This document shows positions 57,460-64,000 of a stretch of 64,000 bases of DNA, in pieces. The notes beneath the pieces are model-generated. The model saw nothing but the letters and a program-made list of their open reading frames with translations. It was not told the DNA's origin and did no database searches. Position numbers and translations under genes: made by a program. Numbering within the stretch: position 1 is the first letter of the stretch; the number at the start of each line of letters is the position of its first letter. Source of the stretch: CAVPDG01 sp963702535 (GTDB lineage Bacteria > Chloroflexota > Anaerolineae > Anaerolineales > UBA4823); the NCBI GenBank assembly GCA_963702535.1, contig CAVPDG010000022.1:62001-126000 (forward strand). Reading direction: 5' to 3'.

Positions 57460-58506
57460 TTATTTACCCAGCTTCTTGCGGAACGCCTCCGTCAGGGCAG
57501 GCAGAACGGCGAAGAGGTCGCCAACAACGCCGAAGCGCGCCATTCTGAAGATGGGCGCTTCAGGGTCTTTGTTAATGGCGACGATCACCTTGCTGGAGCG
57601 CATGCCCGCCTGGTGCTGAATAGCGCCGGAGATGCCACAGGCGATGTACAGGTCAGGGGAGACCACCTTGCCGGTCTGACCGACCTGGTGCTCGTAAGGG
57701 ATATAACCAGCGTCCACGGCGGCGCGGCTGGCGCCAACAGCGCCACCCAACACTTGAGCGAGATCGCCGACGAGCTTGAAGCCCTGTTGGGCGCGCCACA
57801 CCTCAGCCCCTTTCTCATCCAATCCTGCCGGCGGCGTGAGCGCCGGGTTGTTCGAGACGCCACGCCCGCCGGATACGATGACGGCCGCATCGGAAACGCT
57901 CACCCCACCCCCGGCTTCAGCGTATTCCACCACCTTGGTGGCAATCTCGCCTTCCGATAGCGCCGCATCCACTTTGACGGGCGCACCGGAGCGCGCCGGA
58001 TCGGCATGCGGCGCTGGGAAGGCGCGCGTGCGGGTGGTAACGATCTGCGTCTTGCCGCTGCAAACCGCCTTGGTCAGGAGCTTGCCGGCGTAAACGGGAC
58101 GCGTGGCAACGACACGACCGCCCTCCACATCCAGCGCGGTTACATCAGGCATCACACCGCTCTCCAGGTCAATGGCGCACATGGCTGCCAGCTCTCGCCC
58201 GCGACCGGTGGTGGGCAGGATGAGCACTTCAGCCTGCGCATCCTTCACCAGCCTGGCAAGCAGCGTGGTGTATGCCTCGGGGCGGTAATCCGCCATGCTT
58301 CCATCCTCAGCGTAGAACACTTCACCGGCTCCATACTGGAATGCCTCTGCCGCAACACCCTGGGCGCCAGCGCCAAAGACCACTGCGGTCACGCCGCCGC
58401 CCAGCTTACCTGCCAGGCTGCTACCTACTCCCAGCGCTTCCCAGGAACCAGCATGGGCCTTCCCCTTAAATTGATCGATATAAACCCATACTTTGTTGCT
58501 CATCAT
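57460..58506 (-). CDS. etfA: Electron transfer flavoprotein alpha subunit
   Basis: 348 residues. N-terminal domain VWVYIDQFKGKAHAGSWEALG; C-terminal FAD-binding domain with VSGGRGVSN, GASRAAVDAGYIPYEHQVGQTGKVVSPDLYIACGISGAIQH and AINKDPEAPIFRMARFGVVGDLF. With EtfB it forms the FAD-holding heterodimer taking electrons from acyl-CoA dehydrogenase to the quinone pool. ATGATG start overlaps the etfB TGA. Confidence 0.96.
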   Translation of the reverse strand: MMSNKVWVYIDQFKGKAHAGSWEALGVGSSLAGKLGGGVTAVVFGAGAQGVAAEAFQYGAGEVFYAEDGSMADYRPEAYTTLLARLVKDAQAEVLILPTTGRGRELAAMCAIDLESGVMPDVTALDVEGGRVVATRPVYAGKLLTKAVCSGKTQIVTTRTRAFPAPHADPARSGAPVKVDAALSEGEIATKVVEYAEAGGGVSVSDAAVIVSGGRGVSNNPALTPPAGLDEKGAEVWRAQQGFKLVGDLAQVLGGAVGASRAAVDAGYIPYEHQVGQTGKVVSPDLYIACGISGAIQHQAGMRSSKVIVAINKDPEAPIFRMARFGVVGDLFAVLPALTEAFRKKLGK

Positions 58507-59282
58507 AGCACCTTCTCCGCCAGGATTTTATCAGCCAGTTTTTCAGCGATATCCTGCGGGCTATCGCCGGTAATTATCTCGGTGACCACTTCACGCAGCG
58601 GCGGATTGATCAGCTCGGGCCACTGCACCATCGAAGCCGGCGCCGGGATGCCCAGATCTGCCAGCGACCAGGTGGGGATCATCGCCCGAGAAGCCTTGCG
58701 GATTCCCATAAAGGAGGGATAGCGCGGCTCGGCAATATCCTTGCCGACGCTGATCGCCACGGGGAATTTAGCCTCAACCACCTGGCGACCCTCCTCCGTA
58801 GCGCGTGAGACGCGCAGGCTCTTAGCTCCCGGATCGAGAGCCTGGATCTGCGAGACGAGGGAGAGCACGGGCCAGCCCAGGAGGCGGCCGGTCTGGGCGG
58901 CTGTGACGCCCATATCGCCGTCAATCGCCTGCTTGCCAAAGAACGCCAGGTCCACATCGCCGATCTTGCGCAGGGCTGCCGCGAGCACTTTAGCGACAGC
59001 CTGGCTATCGCTGCCAGCAAGCGCTGGATCAGAGATCAAAATAGCCTGACCGCATCCCATGGCGAGTGCGTGCTTGAGAGCTTCCCTGGCGCTCTCTCCG
59101 CCGATGGTGAGAGCGATCACCTCGCCACCGTGTGCTTCCTGCTGGAGCAGGGCGGACTCAACAGCAAACTCATCCCAGGGATTGATCACCAGCGGTGCAT
59201 CTCCCCAGGTCACTTTCCCATTCTCTGCCACCACTTTTGCAGCGGAGTCGGGGACTTGCTTCACACATACGACGATTTTCAA
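58503..59282 (-). CDS. etfB: Electron transfer flavoprotein beta subunit
   Basis: 259 residues from TTG 59282, chosen because AAGGAGG lies 5 bases upstream. KIVVCVKQVPDSAAKV, NPWDEFAVESALL, and the AMP-binding GKQAIDGDMGVTAAQTGRLLGWP block identify EtfB. The family signature region near VVEAKFPVAISVGKDIAEPRYPS is present. Placed between acyl-CoA dehydrogenase and etfA. Confidence 0.96.
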   Translation of the reverse strand: MKIVVCVKQVPDSAAKVVAENGKVTWGDAPLVINPWDEFAVESALLQQEAHGGEVIALTIGGESAREALKHALAMGCGQAILISDPALAGSDSQAVAKVLAAALRKIGDVDLAFFGKQAIDGDMGVTAAQTGRLLGWPVLSLVSQIQALDPGAKSLRVSRATEEGRQVVEAKFPVAISVGKDIAEPRYPSFMGIRKASRAMIPTWSLADLGIPAPASMVQWPELINPPLREVVTEIITGDSPQDIAEKLADKILAEKVL

Positions 59283-59341
59283 GGCGACCTCCTTATCCAT
59301 GAAAGTGTGTTTATGAAATAGCGACAAACTCTTGCAAAAAT

Positions 59342-60550
59342 CTACTCTTGCCAGAGCTCCGGATCATAAGCCGGCAACTCACATCTTAAGGGGGCGTCTT
59401 CCCGGTAACCGAGAGCGTAGCCCGCCTGCATCAACTGGTGAATTTCACTGGTGCCTTCGTACAGGATCGCCCCTTTCGCGTTCCGCAAATAGCGCTCCAC
59501 GTCGTACTCGTCACTGTACCCATATGCGCCGTGGACCTGGATGGCATCGGAAGCGGCTTCAAATGAAGCATCCGTGGCAAACCACTTTGCCAAGGAGGTC
59601 TCACGCGTGTTGCGCAATCCCTGATTTTTCAACCAGCCGGCGCGCAGGTAAAGCAGGCGCGCTGCGTCGTAAGATTGTACCATACGGGCAATCTTCTGTT
59701 GGATCAGCTGGAACTTTCCGATCTCCCGTCCAAAAGCTGTGCGCTCGTTTGCATAGCGGATGCTGGCTTCCAGGCTGGCGCGGATCAGCCCGGCGGCACC
59801 TGCGGCGACGGTGTAGCGACCGTTATCCAGGCAGGACATGGCAATCTTGAAGCCTTCTCCCTCGCTGCCAATGCGATTTTCCAACGGCACATAGACATCC
59901 TGAAACGAGATCCAGCCGGTAGATCCGGCGCGCACACCCAGCTTGCCGTGAATGTCGCCGCGGCTTACTCCGGGGGAGTCCAGCTCGACCAATAAGGCAA
60001 CCAATTCGTCATGGGGATCCGCCTGACCTTGCAGGCAGCGCGCCACCACCAAAGCATGCTGCGCTTTCGTCGCCAGGGAAATCCACATCTTCTCCCCGTT
60101 GAGGAGATAACCATCCCCTTCCCGGCGGGCGCTGCTGGCAATGGCAGCGACGTCTGACCCTGCTCCGGGCTCCGTGAGCGCGAAGCAGGCGATCTTCTCC
60201 CCACGCGCCTGCGGCGTCAGGAAACGCTGCTTCTGCTCCTCCGAAGCCCATTGAAATAAACCCAGGCTGTTCAAGCCAACGTGCACCGACATCACCACGC
60301 GCAAGGTGCTATCGACGGCTTCCAGCTCCTCGCATGCCAACCCGAGGGCGATGTAATCCATCCCCTGACCGCCGTAACGCACCGGCAGGCAGATACCCAG
60401 CAATCCCAACTCTGCCATGCGCGGCAGGATGAACGGCGCCATCTCCTGCTTGCGGTCAAATTCCTTGATGATGGGAGCTACTTCTTTCTGAGCGAACTCG
60501 CGCACCATGTGCTGAACCATGCGATGTTCGCCGGATAGCGCAAAATCCAT
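59342..60550 (-). CDS. Acyl-CoA dehydrogenase
   Basis: 402 residues from ATG 60550 with GGGAG 7 bases upstream. FAD enzyme for the first step of beta-oxidation. Motifs: CFALTEPGAGSDVAAI and WISLATKA (FAD binding), GKFQLIQQKIARM, IQVHGAYGYSDEYDVERYLRNAKGAILYEGTSEIHQL; the Glu in YEGTSE is the expected catalytic base. Chain-length specificity cannot be read. Operon acd-etfB-etfA. Confidence 0.95.
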   Translation of the reverse strand: MDFALSGEHRMVQHMVREFAQKEVAPIIKEFDRKQEMAPFILPRMAELGLLGICLPVRYGGQGMDYIALGLACEELEAVDSTLRVVMSVHVGLNSLGLFQWASEEQKQRFLTPQARGEKIACFALTEPGAGSDVAAIASSARREGDGYLLNGEKMWISLATKAQHALVVARCLQGQADPHDELVALLVELDSPGVSRGDIHGKLGVRAGSTGWISFQDVYVPLENRIGSEGEGFKIAMSCLDNGRYTVAAGAAGLIRASLEASIRYANERTAFGREIGKFQLIQQKIARMVQSYDAARLLYLRAGWLKNQGLRNTRETSLAKWFATDASFEAASDAIQVHGAYGYSDEYDVERYLRNAKGAILYEGTSEIHQLMQAGYALGYREDAPLRCELPAYDPELWQE

Positions 60551-60660
60551 AGGACTACTCCCGGATGAGCATGTGAACAAATTATAGCCAATCCCCCCGT
60601 AGAGGACAACTGGAATTTGTCACGTATGCAGTATGTCTGGTGACTGAACCTGGCTTCAGC

Positions 60661-60666
60661 TATAAT
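60661..60666 (+). promoter_or_regulatory. -10 box of TPR gene (leaderless)
   Basis: TATAAT ends only 6 bases before ATG 60673, so transcription should begin at or near the start codon. -35 box weak. Confidence 0.55.
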
Positions 60667-60672
60667 CTCGGC

Positions 60673-62109
60673 ATGCGCAGAAATTCACGCTCCAAGATCC
60701 TCATTTACACGGTTCTCATCGCGCTTGGAGCTGCTTCGCTGCTGATCGTCCCACGCGCTTACCGGGTAATCACGCTACTGGAGGAAGCACGATCTGCTCA
60801 GGATGCGGGCGCGGCGGAACAGGCTGCAGAGAGCTATGCCTCGGCGGCGGCAATCATCCCCTGGCGCACGGAGCTGTGGGAGAACGCCGGGCGCTACGCC
60901 CTGCAATCGGGCGATGCTGAAGCCGCCGTAAACTACTTTTCGAAAGCCGCGGCGCGGGACAGCCTCTCCCCCGCAGGGAAGCTGGAGCTCGGCGATGCTT
61001 GCTTACAGAGCGAAGACCTGCCCTGTGCAATCCAATCGTGGGAGGCTGCTGGAAGCGCGGGTGTGCCCGCCAGAGAGGTCGCTACACGCCTGTTATCCGC
61101 CCACCGCCAGCAGGCGGATTACCCGGCTGCTCTGGCAGACTTGAAGGCGCTCGCCGGCATCCAGCCTGATGACGCCGGCTGGCAGTACCAGCTTGGACTG
61201 CTCTCGGCAGCCATCCAGCCAGAAGAAGCCCTGCCCTACCTGAGCCGGGCAGCCGAGCTGGATCCCGCGCTTGGCGATCAAGCCTCCGGCTTGGCGCAAA
61301 ATATCCGCCTCGCCCGCCTGAAAGAGGACCCCGCTTACACGCTGCTGGAGGCGGGACGTGGGCTGGGGGCGATGAACGAATGGGCGCTGGCTGCGGAAGC
61401 CTTCAGGCGAGCAGCTCAGACCCGCCCAGACTACGCCGAAGCCTGGGCTTACCTGGGAGAAGCCATCCAGCAGATCCCCGAGGCGCAGAGCAACGCAGAA
61501 GGATTGGCGGAGCTGGAACGCGCCCTGCAGCTCGATCCAAAATCCTTGAGCGCCCATCTGTTCCTGAGCCTGTACTGGCAGCGCCAGGGAGAGCTCGAGC
61601 AAGCGCTGGAATACCTGGAAAAAGCCGCCGCTCTCTACCCCGACCGCCCGGCTTTGCAGACCGAAATGGGGCGCGTGCTGGCGCTCAAAGGCGACCTGGA
61701 GGCGGCGGGACAAGCTTACCAGAAAGCCAGCGCGCTGGCGCCGCAAGACCCGGTCTACTACCGCCTGCTGGCAGCCTTCTCACTGGAGCACAACTACCAG
61801 CTCACCCAGACCGGGCTGCCCGCCGCCCGCCGGGCGCTCCTGCTCTCGCCCAACGACCCTGCCTCGCTGGACACACTGGGGCAGGTCCTGCTAGAGCTGG
61901 GGGATATCGCCGGCGCTAAACGCTTTTTCGAGCGCGCCCTCCTCCAGCAAGCGGACTACGCCCCGGCTCTCCTGCACCTGGGATTGATTTATCTCGATGA
62001 AGGGAATCGGGAGGCTGCTTACGAGATGCTCCAGAAGGCGCTGGCGCTGGCGCCCGGCAGCAGCACAGCCGACCAGGCGCAACGCCTGCTGGACAATTAT
62101 TTCCCTTAA
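60673..62109 (+). CDS. TPR-repeat protein, membrane anchored
   Basis: 478 residues from ATG 60673. One N-terminal transmembrane helix (ILIYTVLIALGAASLLIV) and about ten tetratricopeptide repeats, e.g. AEAWAYLGEAIQQIP, SAHLFLSLYWQRQGELEQALEYLEKA, PALLHLGLIYLDEGNREAAYEMLQKALAL. It is likely a scaffold on the outer face of the membrane. The TATAAT abutting the ATG argues for this start and against the longer frame beginning at 60640. Confidence 0.85.
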   Translation: MRRNSRSKILIYTVLIALGAASLLIVPRAYRVITLLEEARSAQDAGAAEQAAESYASAAAIIPWRTELWENAGRYALQSGDAEAAVNYFSKAAARDSLSPAGKLELGDACLQSEDLPCAIQSWEAAGSAGVPAREVATRLLSAHRQQADYPAALADLKALAGIQPDDAGWQYQLGLLSAAIQPEEALPYLSRAAELDPALGDQASGLAQNIRLARLKEDPAYTLLEAGRGLGAMNEWALAAEAFRRAAQTRPDYAEAWAYLGEAIQQIPEAQSNAEGLAELERALQLDPKSLSAHLFLSLYWQRQGELEQALEYLEKAAALYPDRPALQTEMGRVLALKGDLEAAGQAYQKASALAPQDPVYYRLLAAFSLEHNYQLTQTGLPAARRALLLSPNDPASLDTLGQVLLELGDIAGAKRFFERALLQQADYAPALLHLGLIYLDEGNREAAYEMLQKALALAPGSSTADQAQRLLDNYFP

Positions 62110-62177
62110 CTATGCTAAAATAACGCGAGCACGGGATCAGAGTCATGGGTGTTGCGCCCATCCAACGAAACCCTGCA

Positions 62178-62217
62178 TAACGTTAGTTCGGGTTAGCGGA
62201 AAAGTACTGCTTTTTTG
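62178..62217. repeat. Left-half copy of the TAACGTTAGTTCGGG repeat
   Basis: 40 bases matching 36071-36110 with a single substitution; the right half of the palindrome is missing. It abuts the ribosome site of the following gene. Confidence 0.75.
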
Positions 62218-62232
62218 AGGAATGAGGACGGG

Positions 62233-62898
62233 ATGATGAGGCTGCGCGTAATACTTGTTTTATTGGCACTCGCCAGCGCGACTCTGGCTTGCCAGAAGGT
62301 CAGCTCGATTGCCGGTGAAAGCCAGGCGATCAACCAGGATAATGCCGGGCGTTTGCTATTCCAGGACGATTTCTCCGACGCCAAGAGCGGCTGGGACAGC
62401 CTCATCAATGAGGATGGCATCACAGATTACGATAACGGGCAGTATCGCATCCTGGTCAATACGACCAATACCGACGTATGGGCTAATCCAGGATTAAATT
62501 TCACCAACACCATCATCGAGGTGGATGCCACGAAAGCAGGCGGCGATGACAACAACGACCTGGGAGTGATCTGCCGCTACAAGGATAGCAATAACTTCTA
62601 CTTCTTTGTCATCAGCAGCGATGGGTATTACGGCATCGGCAAGTTTATAGACGGGCAGCAGGTGCTGGTTGGCATGGAATCGATGCCGCCTACGGATGCG
62701 GTGAGGCAAGGCAACGCCACCAACCATATCCAGGCGGAGTGCAATGGGAGCACGCTGCGCCTGGTGGTCAACGGTCAGCAAATGGCTGAAACTACGGACA
62801 GCGACTTCACCTCCGGCGATGCAGGCTTGCTGGCAGGATCTTTCGAGAACCCGGGAACTGACATCCTCTTCGATAATTTCATCGTTCGGGAGCCATGA
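62233..62898 (+). CDS. Lipoprotein with concanavalin/LamG-like domain
   Basis: 221 residues. Lipoprotein signal peptide with lipobox (ASATLAC). The body looks like a LamG/DUF1080-type jelly roll: LLFQDDFSDAKSGWD, GVICRYKDSNNFYFFVISSDGYYGI and GSFENPGTDILFDNFIV, which bind sugars or act as adhesion modules. The start lies just after a truncated palindromic repeat. Its TGA overlaps the next ATG. Confidence 0.75.
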   Translation: MMRLRVILVLLALASATLACQKVSSIAGESQAINQDNAGRLLFQDDFSDAKSGWDSLINEDGITDYDNGQYRILVNTTNTDVWANPGLNFTNTIIEVDATKAGGDDNNDLGVICRYKDSNNFYFFVISSDGYYGIGKFIDGQQVLVGMESMPPTDAVRQGNATNHIQAECNGSTLRLVVNGQQMAETTDSDFTSGDAGLLAGSFENPGTDILFDNFIVREP

Positions 62899-64000
62899 TC
62901 TTGAAGGTATACCTGGATAGCGTCGGCTGCCGCTTAAACCAGAGCGAGATTGAAGCCTACGCCCGGCAGTTCCACGCTGCGGGACACGTGCTGGCGCCAA
63001 CGCCGCAGGACGCCGACCTGGTGGTAGTAAACACCTGCGCCGTGACCGAGGCGGCAGCTTCTGACTCGCGCCAGAAGGTGCGCCAGGCAGCGCGCGGGGG
63101 CGCAAACGATCGTCGTCACGGGCTGCTGGTCCACCCTGAACCCAGGACAGGCGGCTGCCCTGCATGGGGTGAGCCAGGTGGTGCCCAACGCAGTGAAGGA
63201 CAGGCTGGTTCTCGATGTGCTGCAAGCCCCGGTTGAAGGTTTCGACCTGGAGCCGCTGAGGCGCATGCCTGTGCCCGGGGCTCGCCAGCGCACGCGCGCA
63301 TTTATCAAAGTGCAGGACGGCTGCAACAACCGCTGCACCTTCTGCATCACCAGCGTGGCGCGCGGGGCAGCACGCAGCCGCACGATCCCGGAGGTCCTGG
63401 CGGAGGTGGGCGGGTTACTGAGCAGCGACCCGGGGCAGGATCTCTCCGCCACACGGTTGCTTGCCAGCCCCAACCGCGAGACTTATTCGCCCGGCGCAGC
63501 GCAGGAGATCGTCCTGACCGGCGTGCACCTGGGCTCGTGGGGCAGCGACCTGAAGCCGCGCCGCAAGCTGTTCCACCTGGTGCAAGCCATCCTCGAGCAA
63601 ACGCAGGCGCCGCGCCTGCGCCTCTCGTCCCTGGAGCCGTGGGATTTGGATGCGGAGCTCTTCTCCTTGTGGGCAGACCCGCGCCTGTGCCGCCACCTGC
63701 ACCTGCCCTTGCAGTCAGGCTGCGCGGCGACGCTGCGGCGCATGAGGCGCAAGACCACGCCGGACGACTTTGCCAGGCTGGTCGAGACGGCGCGCCGCCT
63801 GATCCCAGACGTCGCCATAACCACCGACCTGATCGCCGGCTTCCCCGGGGAAGACGAAACTGAGTTCGCCGAGAGCCTGGCTTTTGTACAAGCCATGCAG
63901 CTCGCCGGCGGGCACGTCTTCACGTATTCTGCCAGACCCGGCACCGCAGCCGCCCGAATGGTCCCCCAGGTACCCCACGCGGATCGCAAAGAGCGGGGGC
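62895..64000 (+). CDS. mtaB: tRNA (N6-threonylcarbamoyladenosine) methylthiotransferase MtaB (frameshifted, 3' partial)
   Basis: Radical-SAM methylthiotransferase modifying t6A37. N-terminal UPF0004 domain: VYLDSVGCRLNQSEIE, VVNTCAVTEAA. One extra G near 63096 breaks the frame; repaired it reads ARGAQTIVVTGCW. The radical SAM cluster motif is QDGCNNRCTFCITSVARG (CxxxCxxC), followed by VLTGVHLGSWG, PLQSGCAATLRRMRRK and DLIAGFPGE. An unusual ~25-residue insert (SATRLLASPNRETYSPGAA) precedes the EIVLTGV strand. The C-terminus runs off the window. Overlaps the lipoprotein stop (ATGA). Confidence 0.9.

Noticed and set aside
1..64000. CRISPR arrays, tRNA or rRNA genes
   Set aside because: No regularly spaced repeats and no T-arm or anticodon-like cloverleaf sequences were seen on either strand by eye; a covariance-model scan could still find one.

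Overview
The window is 64 kb of GC-rich bacterial chromosome. The gene set (DUF3048 and DUF5674 proteins, a tungsten-type aldehyde ferredoxin oxidoreductase with its MoaD-like partner, many multi-spanning GT-C glycosyltransferases, Thr/Pro-linker exported proteins, lipoprotein beta-propellers) and the many short palindromic intergenic repeats fit a Chloroflexota, Anaerolineae-like organism. The lineage is an inference from gene content. I found no rRNA, tRNA or CRISPR array.

Layout. 1-6.4 kb: the end of an FtsX/MacB-type ABC permease, then a minus-strand run of a mutarotase-like protein, a fumarylacetoacetate-hydrolase-family enzyme, a small membrane protein, a steroid-5-alpha-reductase-like protein and an NAD-dependent epimerase. 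6.5-14.3 kb: a secreted GH5-like glycosidase, a DUF3048 protein, the comM operon (comM, DUF5674, unknown, PH-domain protein) and a membrane sulfatase-like protein. 14.3-21.2 kb: AOR with MoaD, a chromate transporter, an acyl-ACP thioesterase, aspartate kinase and threonine synthase.

21.2-29.3 kb is an accessory island with visibly lower GC. It holds two lipoprotein beta-propellers, each followed by a diverged copy of the same ~250 bp repeat, a nucleotidyltransferase/small-protein pair abutting a truncated M23 peptidase, decayed RHS C-terminal modules with a candidate immunity gene, and IS630- and IS66-like remnants.

29.3-43.9 kb: pirin, a DmpA-like peptidase, a compact operon of ParA, a small unknown, a PlsC-like acyltransferase and a DRG/TGS GTPase, a transaldolase-like protein, an MFS transporter, a GT1 glycosyltransferase with a methyltransferase, two GT-C glycosyltransferases and a ParB/SerK-like protein. 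43.9-56.8 kb: a secreted alkaline-phosphatase plus 5'-nucleotidase fusion, a PIG-L deacetylase, a DUF2723 protein, a large GT-C-like protein followed by GT2, DUF2304 and SirB1, and a secreted sortase-like protein. 56.8-64 kb: a cold-shock protein, an acyl-CoA dehydrogenase/EtfBA operon for beta-oxidation, a TPR protein, a lipoprotein and MtaB, which runs off the end.

A dominant oddity is that roughly 25 single-base frameshifts break otherwise intact, conserved genes, usually through one extra base. This points to uncorrected sequencing or assembly indels, so frameshifted genes are annotated here over their full inferred extent. One clear exception is comM, where a 31-base palindromic repeat sits inside the reading frame.
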